The notes under the pieces are model-generated. The model was not told the origin of the DNA. It worked only from the letters and a program-made list of their open reading frames with translations, and did not search any database. From Clostridium_AT radicumherbarum (lineage in GTDB: Bacteria > Bacillota > Clostridia > Clostridiales > Clostridiaceae), in the NCBI RefSeq assembly GCF_045310525.1, contig NZ_JBJHZY010000004.1, positions 1 through 64,000 on the forward strand: a stretch of DNA of 64,000 bases, in the 5' to 3' direction. The stretch's first letter is position 1. Each line of letters begins with the position of its first letter. The position numbers and the translations under genes were made by a program. Of this stretch, positions 17,802 to 27,003 are shown in pieces.

Positions 17802-18266
17802 TTACTTAGTCCAATTTAAGATTCCCTTACTAGTAAGTTCACTTTTCAAATCATTAGAAACCTCTACATTAGAAGGAGAAAGAATATATACTCCTTTTTC
17901 AACCTGCTGAAGTTCACCGCTAAGGGCGTAGCAAGCACCGCCAATGAAGTCTAAAAGTCTTTGTGCAATTTTTGCTTCTAAGGCAGTTGTATTAACTACA
18001 ACAATCTTTCTATTTTTTAAATTATCACATATATTTGCAGCCTCATCATAATCATTTGGCTTAATTATTACAACTTTTGCAGAAGCAGCAGTATGGATAT
18101 TTACAACTTTACTGTTCCCTGCCTTTTTCGAAGTGCTAAATATAGGTTCTACCTCACTAATATTATTTTCTTCAAGTTCTTCTTCTATTTCGTCTCTTTC
18201 ATCTAATTCAACATCTTCTTCTAAGCCTAAAAATCCCATCATTTTATTTATCATCTTTGCACACAT
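17802..18266 (-). CDS. sepF: SepF cell-division protein
   Basis: FtsZ-binding membrane anchor that polymerises into rings. The N-terminal amphipathic helix is MINKMMGFLGL, followed by an acidic linker and the C-terminal SepF fold (VVIIKPNDYDEAANICDNL, then ALEAKIAQRLLDFIGGACYAL, with the conserved G). Starts at ATG 18266 behind GGAGG at 8 bases: 154 residues. The extended frame to 18320 is only yggS overlap. The yggS stop lies inside its first codons. Confidence 0.95.
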   Translation of the reverse strand: MCAKMINKMMGFLGLEEDVELDERDEIEEELEENNISEVEPIFSTSKKAGNSKVVNIHTAASAKVVIIKPNDYDEAANICDNLKNRKIVVVNTTALEAKIAQRLLDFIGGACYALSGELQQVEKGVYILSPSNVEVSNDLKSELTSKGILNWTK

Positions 18267-18942
18267 TTTCCTTACCTCCAATATTAGTATAATTTCTCTC
18301 TCCAAAAATTCCAGTACCAACTCTTACCATATTAGAGCCTTCCTCAACTGCAATTTTATAGTCATGTGTCATTCCCATGGATAAATACTCCATAGAAATA
18401 TTTCTAAAGTTTTTATTTCTTAATTCATTCCATATAGTTTTCATTTCTTTAAAATAAGCTCTGCATTTTTCCTCAGGTCCAATTGGAATAATTGCCATAA
18501 GCCCTTTGACCTTAACATTATTACATAGTTCACACTTCTTTAAAAGACCTTCCAGATCTTCTATTAATATTCCGGTTTTGGAATTCTCTCTTCCTATATT
18601 AATTTGAATTAAGGTATTAGCAATGCAGTCCTTACTAGAATATTGTCTTTCTATTTCTTCTAATAATTTTATACTATCTAAGGAGTGAATCAAATGAACT
18701 TTCCCAGCAATATACTTAACTTTATTTCTTTGCAAGTGACCTATTAAATGCCATTTTATATCTTTAGGAAGCATATCAATTTTTTCAGAAAGTTCCTGCA
18801 CCTTATTTTCTCCAAAGTCTCTGCATCCATTTTTATATGCTTCTTCAATAGCTTCACATGGCTTAGTCTTGGATACAGCGATTAATGTAATATTATTAGC
18901 TAAATCTCTCTTTATTCTATTTATATTTTCCTCAATAGACAA
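18244..18942 (-). CDS. yggS: YggS/PLPBP family pyridoxal-phosphate homeostasis protein
   Basis: PLP-binding single-domain barrel of the alanine-racemase fold. The PLP lysine lies in ITLIAVSKTKPCEAIEEAY, followed by FGENKVQELSEK and WHLIGHLQRNKVKYI, both diagnostic; SMGMTHDYKIAVEEGSNMVR holds the phosphate-binding region. The start is probably TTG 18942, with AAGGGAG 8 bases upstream, giving MSIEENINRIKRDL; ATG 18966 is an alternative. First gene of the ylm set (ylmE position) and overlaps sepF. Confidence 0.94.
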   Translation of the reverse strand: MSIEENINRIKRDLANNITLIAVSKTKPCEAIEEAYKNGCRDFGENKVQELSEKIDMLPKDIKWHLIGHLQRNKVKYIAGKVHLIHSLDSIKLLEEIERQYSSKDCIANTLIQINIGRENSKTGILIEDLEGLLKKCELCNNVKVKGLMAIIPIGPEEKCRAYFKEMKTIWNELRNKNFRNISMEYLSMGMTHDYKIAVEEGSNMVRVGTGIFGERNYTNIGGKENVCKDDK

Positions 18943-19045
18943 AATATCGTCTCCCTTAGCATGCACTTGGATAATTTAGTATAATATTATTATAGTATAC
19001 TATTCTTCATAAAATACAAAAATCCTTCAAATATTTCATTTTTTA

Positions 19046-19094
19046 TTTAAAATAATATACCAAATACAAATTTATATTTGGCATATTATTTTAA
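19046..19094. terminator. long AT-rich hairpin between a DUF881 gene and yggS
   Basis: A stem of about 21 bp (TTTAAAATAATATaCCAAATA paired with its complement, one mismatch) with a 7-base loop. It lies 28 bases past the DUF881 stop and 104 bases before yggS. There is no clear long T tract after it, so termination is likely but not certain. The rest of the 18943-19121 spacer is AT-rich with no unambiguous promoter. Confidence 0.5.
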
Positions 19095-19121
19095 ATGTAT
19101 ATTGTAATTATTTTGTTATAA

Positions 19122-19856
19122 TCACTTAGTTATAGAAGGACTTAAGAAATCCTTAGTAATATCAAAAGATGCAGCTTGTATTTTAATATCCATGGATTGT
19201 TCTATATTAACCGAGATAGTTCTGTCCATCATAAACTTTAAATAACTATTATCATCTGATAGCATGTAATTTTTTAATATATCTTTATCTCCAATAGCAT
19301 TTATATAAAATGGAGTAGTTATTTTAACTCCATTAACTGCAATTAAAGTTCCATCACAATATACAGAAGTTCTATCAGTAACCCTTTGTCCGTTAATGGA
19401 TATAGCTTCAGCTCCAGCATTTCTTAAGTCATTAATTATATTATACAAATCAGAATTATGAATAATCTTGTCTATTAAATTAGGGTCTTCGATATTATAA
19501 TAGGATTCATTACTTACATCCTTCAAAGTTATAATAATGCCTTCACCCTTAACATCTTCTTCACCTATTTGCATTTTGTTTTGATCTAATTCATTTTCAA
19601 TGGATGAAATAACAGTTGTTTGATTCTTTCCTGCAGATTTATATTTAGAGAGTTTAGAGTTTAGCATTAGAGATTGTTGATCTAAATCACTTATTTCACC
19701 AATTAACTTGTTCTTTGCTTCGTTTGCATCTTGATATTGTTTTGTACTTAGGAAAACTCTATTATTAGTCCTATTAAAATTAATATTTAAGGATATTAGT
19801 ATTCCAACAATAATGCAAGCCATGAAGATAAATAATGATGCCTCATTATTCTTCAT
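19122..19856 (-). CDS. DUF881 family division-cluster protein (YlxX/YlxW-like), second copy
   Basis: 244 residues: one N-terminal membrane segment (residues 8-25), a coiled coil (about 40-90), then the extracytoplasmic DUF881 domain with GEGIIITLKD, LIDKIIHNSDLYNIINDLRN and AGAEAISINGQRVTDRTSV. Corresponds in place to Bacillus ylxX/ylxW between divIB and ftsA. Function unknown. Overlaps sbp by 4 bases. Confidence 0.9.
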   Translation of the reverse strand: MKNNEASLFIFMACIIVGILISLNINFNRTNNRVFLSTKQYQDANEAKNKLIGEISDLDQQSLMLNSKLSKYKSAGKNQTTVISSIENELDQNKMQIGEEDVKGEGIIITLKDVSNESYYNIEDPNLIDKIIHNSDLYNIINDLRNAGAEAISINGQRVTDRTSVYCDGTLIAVNGVKITTPFYINAIGDKDILKNYMLSDDNSYLKFMMDRTISVNIEQSMDIKIQAASFDITKDFLSPSITK

Positions 19857-20206
19857 TTAACCACCTCATTATGTGATTTCGCTTTTTCAAGCATTTGTCT
19901 TCTAATAATTGCAAAATTATCAAATATTCTTCCTCCAAATACAATAACCGCTGCTAAGTAAATTGGAACATTTAATTTATCACCTAAATAAGCAAGCCCT
20001 GCAGCTAACACAGCATTTCCAAAAAATCCGGAGATAAACACATCTGCTCTAAAATTTTTTGAAAGTAAAGCTCGGAGTGCTCCAAATACAGAATCTAAGC
20101 ACGCAAGTATAGCTACTGACATATATGGAGAAAATTTATCTGGAATATTTATATTCCAAAATATCCCAATCAAAACGCCTAATAATAAACCAATTACTGC
20201 TATCAT
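19853..20206 (-). CDS. sbp: small basic protein Sbp (DUF1290)
   Basis: 117-residue membrane protein with about three hydrophobic segments. DUF1290 pattern: VIGLLLGVLIGIFWNINIPDKFSPYMSVAILAC and DSVFGALRALLSKNFRADVFISGFFGNAVLA. Sits between two DUF881 genes exactly as sbp does in the Bacillus divIB-ylxWX-sbp cluster. Function not known. Confidence 0.92.
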   Translation of the reverse strand: MIAVIGLLLGVLIGIFWNINIPDKFSPYMSVAILACLDSVFGALRALLSKNFRADVFISGFFGNAVLAAGLAYLGDKLNVPIYLAAVIVFGGRIFDNFAIIRRQMLEKAKSHNEVVK

Positions 20207-20219
20207 TTAATTCACCTCA

Positions 20220-20942
20220 TTATTGTTTAACAGGCTTTGCAAAGTCAAATTTCATACTTTTAGTATATTTGTTCTTGCTAATAATTATATTGTCTTGCTT
20301 TTCATATTTATAAGTTGCAACAGAATTAAAATCAGAGAGTACTCCAGGAAAAGCCAAGGCACCAGCTAATAAATTCTTGTCTCCTATGGCCTTGATAGTA
20401 ATTCTCTCCAATGGAGATATTCTTTCTTCATTAACTAATATATAATTACCAGCAATTCTAATTCCACTGCGTGGTGTAAGCCTTATATCGTTTATAGAAA
20501 TAGCTTCTGCTCCAGCTGCTAGAAGTTCATTTACAACATAAACCAAATGTTTATCGGTAATTCTGTCTGCGGTTAAATCAGTTCCAAGACCAGTGGTATT
20601 GGGATTTAAATATAAAACAACTCCTTGACCAGTGACATCAGTAACACCTGCAAGCATTCTAGAAGTTTCTAGATCTTTAAGCAGTGTTTGGGAATTTTGA
20701 TTATTATTTGCTGCAGTATCTTCATAGACCTTTATCTTAGCTTGCAAATCATTAATATTTTTCTGAAGTTCATCCTTTTGCTTATTTAATTGTTCTATTT
20801 GAACTGTCAAATCAGTGTTGCTTTGAGTTGTATTTTGAACTTTGCTCTGCTTATTAAGTATTCTAAACTGATAAGCTAGCATAAAGCCCAAAATGCAGCA
20901 TACTAATGCAACAGATATTTGCGCTGTATACTTTTTTTTCAT
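20220..20942 (-). CDS. DUF881 family division-cluster protein, first copy
   Basis: 240 residues: membrane helix near the N-terminus (about 9-25), a coiled coil rich in Lys, Gln and Asn (about 45-85), and DUF881 with TGQGVVLYLNPN, LVYVVNELLAAGAEAISINDIR and RITIKAIGDKNLLAGAL. ATG 20942 follows AAAGGAGG; the upstream ATG in the longer frame lies ahead of that ribosome-binding site. Paralogue of the gene at 19122-19856; the pair flank sbp. Confidence 0.9.
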   Translation of the reverse strand: MKKKYTAQISVALVCCILGFMLAYQFRILNKQSKVQNTTQSNTDLTVQIEQLNKQKDELQKNINDLQAKIKVYEDTAANNNQNSQTLLKDLETSRMLAGVTDVTGQGVVLYLNPNTTGLGTDLTADRITDKHLVYVVNELLAAGAEAISINDIRLTPRSGIRIAGNYILVNEERISPLERITIKAIGDKNLLAGALAFPGVLSDFNSVATYKYEKQDNIIISKNKYTKSMKFDFAKPVKQ

Positions 20943-20959
20943 AAACTGCCTCCTTTTCA

Positions 20960-21028
20960 TTGGAACTAGGGTTGTCTTCCCGTAGCCGTTCCCCTGGCAA
21001 ATTACCCGCTAAAATCCTTTAGGCCTCT
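20960..21028 (-). repeat. hairpin repeat, copy C (degenerate), between ftsQ and DUF881
   Basis: Minus-strand text GGTAGAGGCCTAAAGGATTT, then GCGGGTAATTTGC, then a GC-richer tail that ends in AGTTCC. It aligns with copies A and B in the segment after the stem (G-GTAATTTGC, then -AG-GG-A) and in the ending before the next ribosome-binding site. The stem is largely lost. It begins right after the ftsQ stop. Confidence 0.45.
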
Positions 21029-21030
21029 AC

Positions 21031-21804
21031 CTACTTCTCTATGTTTACCACAGGATTGCTATCGTAACTTACATCTACATATCCCTTGGCATTTATCAAA
21101 TTATTATTTACAAGTATATTAAAGGCTAAATTTAATTTATCCTTAATATTAACATTTCCTAATTTCAGGAGCATATTATTACAGAGAACTTGAACGTTAT
21201 AAGAATCAGCTATATTTACTGAAGTAATATTGATTCCGCTCTTGTTAATTTTGTTTAGTGATATTAAATCAGTCATCAGGCTTATTAACTCTAATTCACG
21301 ATTGTCTACTTTAGGAATTACCTTACCCATTGTAAAATCACTAACATCAAGACCTTCTAATTTAGTTAAATTCATATTATTAACATTGTCCTTGATTTCT
21401 AAAACTACACCGTTTTTATCAAGGATAAGAAATTTGTTATTCTCTTCAATATAAAAAGCCGCTTCTCTTTCCACCACTGAAATTAATATAGTACTGGGTA
21501 ATTTTCTAATAATATCCGCCTTTAATATATACGGATTACTTAATATATTAGTTCCGATTTTTTTAGTATTTAATGTAAAAATATTAATACCCATGTTAAT
21601 CTTGCTAGAAGAAATAATTTCTTCACTATTTACAATCCTATTGTTAACTACGTTAATATTCTCTACATTAAAATATGGCAGCTTTAGGCATAAAATAACT
21701 AAGGTTGATATCAATAATAAAAATATTATTAAAGATCTTTTAATGGTCCTTTTTTTTCTTCTTTTTCTAATAAGTTCATTATCAACTGCTAAAGTATTTT
21801 TCAC
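21031..21804 (-). CDS. ftsQ: FtsQ/DivIB cell-division protein
   Basis: Bitopic divisome protein of about 257 residues: a basic cytosolic start (RKRRKKRTIKRS), a single membrane helix (LIIFLLLISTLVILCL), then a POTRA domain (FNVENINVVNNRIVNSEEII) and the FtsQ beta domain (VVEREAAFYIEENNKFLILDKNGVVL). The start is uncertain: GTG 21816 opens the frame, GTG 21804 has AAGGTG at 9 bases. Separated from ftsW/spoVE by a terminator, so it is likely transcribed from its own promoter. Confidence 0.92.
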   Translation of the reverse strand: MKNTLAVDNELIRKRRKKRTIKRSLIIFLLLISTLVILCLKLPYFNVENINVVNNRIVNSEEIISSSKINMGINIFTLNTKKIGTNILSNPYILKADIIRKLPSTILISVVEREAAFYIEENNKFLILDKNGVVLEIKDNVNNMNLTKLEGLDVSDFTMGKVIPKVDNRELELISLMTDLISLNKINKSGINITSVNIADSYNVQVLCNNMLLKLGNVNIKDKLNLAFNILVNNNLINAKGYVDVSYDSNPVVNIEK

Positions 21805-21885
21805 CAGCACCCACACCTTATAAAAATTTAATCTAAAGTTTCATATATTATATAATACCACTAAATTTGCTTAAGTTCATCTATT

Positions 21886-21916
21886 ATTATATTTATATTT
21901 CAACATATTTTGTCAA
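21886..21916 (-). promoter_or_regulatory. possible promoter of ftsQ
   Basis: Minus strand TTGACA (21916-21911) and TATAAT (21891-21886) are both perfect hexamers but 19 bases apart, longer than ideal. They lie just downstream of the ftsW terminator and about 80 bases before ftsQ. Another TATAAT at about 21851 has no good -35 partner. Confidence 0.4.
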
Positions 21917-21954
21917 ATTTATTAAATTTTATATTTCTATTAGCAGCACACAAA

Positions 21955-21976
21955 AAGCATTGCAACTGCAATGCTT
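21955..21976 (-). terminator. terminator ending the mraZ-ftsW operon
   Basis: A perfect 10-bp stem AAGCATTGCA / TGCAATGCTT with a 2-base loop overlaps the ftsW stop codon. On the minus strand it is followed by TTTTGTGTG. Confidence 0.7.
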
Positions 21977-23081
21977 AAGTGGAACATTGTCTAGAAATAT
22001 TAAGCAGAACACCCATGGCCATTAAATTAAATAATAAAGACGACCCTCCATAACTAATAAAGGGTAAAGGTACTCCTGTAACAGGCATGGAACCTGTTAC
22101 TACAGCTATGTTTATTATTGCTTGAATTGCGATTACAGATGTTATTCCAACAGCTAATAAGGTACCATATGTATCTTTTGCCCGCATAGCAGTTCTAATA
22201 CCTCTCCAAATAAGTACTAAGAATAAAATAATTATCACTGTACATCCTATTAATCCAAGCTCTTCACCTATTATTGCAAATATAAAATCATTATGGGGTT
22301 CAGGTATGTAGTAGCACTTTTGTCTTGATTTTCCTAAAGTAACTCCTGTAATCCCACCTGAACCTAAGGCTAATAGTGATTGTATCAGCTGATACCCTTT
22401 ACCCTTTGGGTCCTTCCAAGGATCTAGAAAATTTAATACTCTAGCTACTCTAAATGGTTCTAGTAAAATTCCTACTACGCCAAGAGCTCCAACCATTCCT
22501 ATTAGCTCAACAAAATGCAGCCATCTAGCTCCACCCACAAACAGCATTATTAATGTTACTAGCATTATTACTGTTGCTATACTTAGGTTAGGCTCAAATA
22601 GAATAATTGCAGCATATAATCCTGAAACTAAAAGATATGGAAGTATTCCATAGATAAAACTCTTTATTTTTTCACCCTTGAATTCAATACTTTTAGCCAT
22701 ATATAAGACTATAACATACTTAGCTATTTCTGATGGCTGCAGGTTAAAAACCGGAATAGGAATCCATCTTTGAGCACCATTTTTAGCCTCAAATGCATAC
22801 ACCGCTCCTAAAAGAATTAGGGTAATAAGCATGATATACTTTGTAAATTTTTTCATTTTATGATAATCGATTTTTATCATAAAAAACATTGCCACAGTCC
22901 CTATAATTGCAGATAAACCTTGCTTTTTAAGAAAATACATACTATCCCTATAAGCAGGATTAAAAAAGGCACTATAGGAACTTGCACTAAATACCATTAC
23001 TACACCTACTGCAACCAGTATCATAATGGTAGAAAAAAGTATAAAATCTATGGATCCCATTTTTACTTTAGACTTTTTCAT
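21975..23081 (-). CDS. FtsW/SpoVE SEDS-family peptidoglycan glycosyltransferase
   Basis: 368 residues, about ten membrane segments. SEDS motifs: FNLQPSEIAKY, KGKGYQLIQSLLALGSGGI, HNDFIFAIIGEELG and GVPLPFISYGGSS. SEDS proteins polymerise lipid II with a partner class B PBP, here the SpoVD-like protein in the same operon. FtsW and SpoVE cannot be told apart by sequence alone; the place next to mraY fits either. murG, murC and murD, which often accompany it, are not in this window. Confidence 0.93.
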   Translation of the reverse strand: MKKSKVKMGSIDFILFSTIMILVAVGVVMVFSASSYSAFFNPAYRDSMYFLKKQGLSAIIGTVAMFFMIKIDYHKMKKFTKYIMLITLILLGAVYAFEAKNGAQRWIPIPVFNLQPSEIAKYVIVLYMAKSIEFKGEKIKSFIYGILPYLLVSGLYAAIILFEPNLSIATVIMLVTLIMLFVGGARWLHFVELIGMVGALGVVGILLEPFRVARVLNFLDPWKDPKGKGYQLIQSLLALGSGGITGVTLGKSRQKCYYIPEPHNDFIFAIIGEELGLIGCTVIIILFLVLIWRGIRTAMRAKDTYGTLLAVGITSVIAIQAIINIAVVTGSMPVTGVPLPFISYGGSSLLFNLMAMGVLLNISRQCST

Positions 23082-23096
23082 ACTAAGCGTATCCTC

Positions 23097-24068
23097 CTAG
23101 ATAATTGCTGGTAAGGATAAAAATGCTATCAGACATAATATTACTGTAATAATGGAGAATATGGAAACAATTTTCGTTTCATGCCAGCCGCTAAGTTCAA
23201 AATGATGATGAATAGGCGCCATTTTGAATATTCTTTTTCTAGTAAGCTTAAAGGACGAAACTTGAAGAATTACAGATAAAGCTTCCATTAAATAAACTCC
23301 ACCTACTATTATAACCAATAACGGCATCTTTAGTATCAATGCAACAGTTGCCACTGCTCCACCAAGAGCAAGGGAACCAGTATCCCCCATAAAAACTTGA
23401 GCTGGAAAGGCATTATACCTTAAAAATCCAAGCAAAGAGCCAGCTACAACACCACAAAAGATAGCTAGAGTATAGTGACCTTGACCATAGCTTACTAAGG
23501 CAAAGAAGGTCATAACAAGCAGCGTAATAGAAGTTGCAAGGCCATCTAAGCCATCAGTTAAATTAACAGCATTGGTAGTTGCCACATAGTAAAATACGAT
23601 AAATGGCACATACCACTTACCAAGATTCCAGGTCTTTTGAAAAAATGGAACTATAATAGTTGTTCCAATATTTATTTCTGTATTTGTAGCAGCATAAAAT
23701 GCCAATATTCCTGATACGATCAAAAGTAAAATCATTTTTTGTATAGCCCTAAGGCCCAAGTTATTTTTATGAAGTATTTTTAAGCCATCATCAAGAGCAC
23801 CAATAAAGCCAAAAGCTATAAAGGCATAGAGAGCTATCATAGCTTCATCACTTGGTCTTCTAATTAGAATAACCATAGTAATAAGGGAGGAAAGCATAAA
23901 AATAAGTCCTCCTAGTGTTGGAGTGCCTGCTTTCTTTAAATGGCTTTCAGGACCTTCCTCTCTGATATTTTGTCCAAATTTCAATCTATGCAAAATAGGT
24001 ATCAATATTGGCCCTAAAATTAAAGCTATTACAAATGCTAATAAAACAGCATACACAATTCTATACAT
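23097..24068 (-). CDS. mraY: phospho-N-acetylmuramoyl-pentapeptide transferase
   Basis: Makes lipid I from UDP-MurNAc-pentapeptide and undecaprenyl phosphate. 323 residues, about ten membrane helices. Catalytic motifs: KKAGTPTLGGL, FGFIGALDDGLK (the DD pair), TNAVNLTDGLDGLA, FMGDTGSLALGG and MAPIHHHFELSGW. In the operon between murF and ftsW/spoVE. Confidence 0.96.
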   Translation of the reverse strand: MYRIVYAVLLAFVIALILGPILIPILHRLKFGQNIREEGPESHLKKAGTPTLGGLIFMLSSLITMVILIRRPSDEAMIALYAFIAFGFIGALDDGLKILHKNNLGLRAIQKMILLLIVSGILAFYAATNTEINIGTTIIVPFFQKTWNLGKWYVPFIVFYYVATTNAVNLTDGLDGLATSITLLVMTFFALVSYGQGHYTLAIFCGVVAGSLLGFLRYNAFPAQVFMGDTGSLALGGAVATVALILKMPLLVIIVGGVYLMEALSVILQVSSFKLTRKRIFKMAPIHHHFELSGWHETKIVSIFSIITVILCLIAFLSLPAII

Positions 24069-24082
24069 TTCTTATCTCCTCT

Positions 24083-25465
24083 TTAGCAATTTATGGTCTT
24101 TAGTTTATTAACTATAGTTTCGAATTTCATGGATCTAGATGCTTTTACCAAAACACAATCTCCTTGCAAAATATTACTTTCTAAATATTCACAAACACCT
24201 TCATTGCTTGAAAAATTTATTATTTTTTTATCAGATACAAAACCTTTTTTATATGCCTCTTCAAATTCTCCAACACATAGAAGTAAATCAATATTTCTTA
24301 ATTTAGCGTATTCTCCAACTTCTTTATGGAGATTGAAGGCCTCATTGCCTAATTCCTTCATTGTACCAAGAACAGCAATCTTTCTTTTGCCCTCTATGCT
24401 TTCAAGAACATCTATAGCTGCTTTCATAGAGTCAGGACTTGCATTATAGCTGTCATCTATTAAGGTGAATTTTTCTCCTTTTATTATATCTAATCTCATA
24501 GAGGTAAATTCTATCTTTCTAAAGCCTTCTTGTAAATCATCATAGCTTAATCCTAATTTTCTGCCGCAGGCTATTGCTAAGAGTGCATTTGATATATTAT
24601 GCTTTCCAATTATATTTATATTAAATTCATAATCCTTATTTTCACTGTTTTCATTTACCACAAAATTAACCATGTCTTCATGAAGCTTGTAATGCTTAAC
24701 ATAAAAATCATCAGTGCTATCTTCCATTCCCGTCTTAACTATATTAAAGCTTTTAGATTTTATAGTCTTTAACAAATCGTTATCGTTATTTATTATTAAG
24801 CTATTAAAGTCATCGAAGTAGTCCGTAATCTCAAGCTTTGCTTTTAAAATATTCTCTCTTGTTTTTAAATATTCCAAATGAGATACTCCAATATTTGTTA
24901 TTATTGCTATATCTGGTCTTGCAACATCAGTTAAATTATGTATTTCTCCAAAGTTACTCATACCCATTTCTAGAACTGCAATATCGTATTCATTAGTAAT
25001 ATTGAAGATCATTAACGGCAGTCCTATTTCATTGTTAAAGTTGCCCTTGGTTTTAAATACTCTATATTTTGAACTTAAGGCACCTGCAACTAGATCCTTT
25101 GTGGAAGTCTTACCTGTAGATCCAGTTATACCAATTACCTTTATTTTTAATTTTTTCCTATAATATTTTGCTAGATCTAAAAGTGCCTGCTTTCCATCCT
25201 CTACTTTAATAACAAAGACATTGTCATTAACACTGATAAGTTCATCACATAGTTCATCTATTATACAAACTCTAGCCCCTTTATAACTTGCTTCTCTTAA
25301 AAAGGAATTCCCATTAAAATTTGCACCTTTTAAAGCTATAAATATACTGTTTTCTACTATTGTTCTTGTATCAATGCTTACTGCTTCATAAGGAACTTCT
25401 TTACCTTCCTTAATAACTTTACCCTTAGTTGCATTTAATATTTCTATTAAAGTTATATTGTCCAT
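24083..25465 (-). CDS. murF: UDP-MurNAc-tripeptide--D-alanyl-D-alanine ligase
   Basis: Adds D-Ala-D-Ala to complete the cytoplasmic precursor. 460 residues with the three Mur-ligase domains: N-terminal substrate domain, central ATPase (P-loop GITGSTGKTSTKD) and C-terminal domain (IDDSYNASPDSMKAA). Its ATG follows the murE stop TAA with no gap, and the ribosome-binding site AAGGAG is inside murE, so the two are translationally coupled. Confidence 0.96.
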   Translation of the reverse strand: MDNITLIEILNATKGKVIKEGKEVPYEAVSIDTRTIVENSIFIALKGANFNGNSFLREASYKGARVCIIDELCDELISVNDNVFVIKVEDGKQALLDLAKYYRKKLKIKVIGITGSTGKTSTKDLVAGALSSKYRVFKTKGNFNNEIGLPLMIFNITNEYDIAVLEMGMSNFGEIHNLTDVARPDIAIITNIGVSHLEYLKTRENILKAKLEITDYFDDFNSLIINNDNDLLKTIKSKSFNIVKTGMEDSTDDFYVKHYKLHEDMVNFVVNENSENKDYEFNINIIGKHNISNALLAIACGRKLGLSYDDLQEGFRKIEFTSMRLDIIKGEKFTLIDDSYNASPDSMKAAIDVLESIEGKRKIAVLGTMKELGNEAFNLHKEVGEYAKLRNIDLLLCVGEFEEAYKKGFVSDKKIINFSSNEGVCEYLESNILQGDCVLVKASRSMKFETIVNKLKTINC

Positions 25466-26920
25466 TTAAAACAGCTCCTTTATTATTTCAGCAATAACTT
25501 CTCTCTCATCAAAATGTATCTTTTTATCTTTAAGTTCTTGATAATCCTCATGTCCTTTTCCAGCCACTACCACTACGTCGCCTTTTCTAGCAATTTCAAT
25601 TGCTCTTTTTATAGCATCTTTTCTATTTTCAATTATTTCATAGTTATCTTTTTTAATACCAGTAAGTATTTCCTTAATAATACTTAAAGGCTCTTCTGTT
25701 CTAGGATTGTCAGAAGTAACAATTGCAATATCACTAAGCTCGCTTGCAATGTTGCCCATGATTGGTCTCTTTGTTTTATCCCTGTCACCACCGCAGCCAA
25801 ATACTGCAATTAACCTGCTATCAGTGAATTCTCTTGCTGTTTTTAGTATATTCTCTAAGCCGTCTGGAGAATGTGCATAATCAATAATTATTTCAAAATC
25901 TAAATTATAGTGTTTAGACACAATTTCGCACCTTCCAGGTACAAACACCCTATCTAAGCCCTTTTTTACATTAAGCAGCGACACTCCTTCAATTAAACAA
26001 GCAGCAGCACTTCCTAAAGCATTATATATATTATATCGCCCTGGTATGTTTAAGCTAACATTTACATCTTTATCATTATATTTCATGAGAAAATCAGTTC
26101 TATTTGAGCGCATATTAATATTACCTGCATTAACCGTACAGGAATTATTTAGTCCATATGTAATTTTAGGTGATGTAATATCATTAAGTATTCTTAATCC
26201 ATAATCATCATCAGAATTAATGATAGATATCCTACTGTTCTTAAAAAGAATTAGCTTCGAATTATAGTAATTTTCAAAGGTTTTATGAAAATCTAAGTGA
26301 TCTTGTGTTAGATTTGTAAAAATACCTACTGAAAATTCTATTCCATAAACTCTGCTTAAGGCTAGCGAATGTGAGGAAACCTCCATTACACAATAAGTAA
26401 CATCATTTTCAACCATTTCCTTTAATAATTGATGTAATTCTAAGGATTCAGGAGTTGTTCTATGTGAATCTAACTTTTTATCTCCAATATAATTTGCAAC
26501 AGTACCAATTAATCCAACCTTGTTACCAGCTTCCTCTAAAATCGCCTTCATCATAAAGGTAGATGTAGTTTTACCATTAGTTCCAGTAATCCCAATCATT
26601 TTTAACTTTTTTGAGGGTTCACCATAAAAATTAGATGAAGCTATAGCTAAAACCTTTCTACAGTCTTCAACCTTAACTACAGTACAGCCTGAAAGTTTAT
26701 CTATACCTGTTTCCCTTTCACATACTATTACAGCTGCTCCATTTTTAACTGCACTTAAGGCAAAATCATGACCATCTACCTTAAACCCAGTAATACAAAA
26801 AAATATATCTCCTTCATTAACCTTTCTGCTGTCATATTCTACTTTGTTAATATTTATGTCAGAATTACCCTTAATTATGCTATATTTTATACTTCTAAGC
26901 AAATCTTTAAGTTGCATCAT
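25466..26920 (-). CDS. murE: UDP-MurNAc-L-Ala-D-Glu--meso-diaminopimelate ligase
   Basis: Adds the third stem-peptide residue. P-loop GITGTNGKTTS at about 110-120. The DNPR motif (residues 404-407) is the recognised mark for meso-DAP in place of L-lysine, in agreement with dapF in this window. Two ATGs in tandem follow AGGAG; the first is annotated (484 residues). Confidence 0.96.
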   Translation of the reverse strand: MMQLKDLLRSIKYSIIKGNSDININKVEYDSRKVNEGDIFFCITGFKVDGHDFALSAVKNGAAVIVCERETGIDKLSGCTVVKVEDCRKVLAIASSNFYGEPSKKLKMIGITGTNGKTTSTFMMKAILEEAGNKVGLIGTVANYIGDKKLDSHRTTPESLELHQLLKEMVENDVTYCVMEVSSHSLALSRVYGIEFSVGIFTNLTQDHLDFHKTFENYYNSKLILFKNSRISIINSDDDYGLRILNDITSPKITYGLNNSCTVNAGNINMRSNRTDFLMKYNDKDVNVSLNIPGRYNIYNALGSAAACLIEGVSLLNVKKGLDRVFVPGRCEIVSKHYNLDFEIIIDYAHSPDGLENILKTAREFTDSRLIAVFGCGGDRDKTKRPIMGNIASELSDIAIVTSDNPRTEEPLSIIKEILTGIKKDNYEIIENRKDAIKRAIEIARKGDVVVVAGKGHEDYQELKDKKIHFDEREVIAEIIKELF

Positions 26921-26954
26921 TTCACTCTCCTAACTTGTTTGTTTACACAATATT

Positions 26955-26995
26955 GGCATGCATTTACTACCTTTTTGTTGTAATATATGCATGCC
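26955..26995. terminator. inverted repeat between spoVD and murE
   Basis: A perfect 9-bp inverted repeat GGCATGCAT / ATGCATGCC with a 23-base spacer (partly paired) fills the 83-base gap. There is no T tract on the minus strand, so it is more likely a processing or attenuation structure than a full terminator. murE would otherwise be read through from mraZ. Confidence 0.4.
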
Positions 26996-27003
26996 CCTAT
27001 TTT

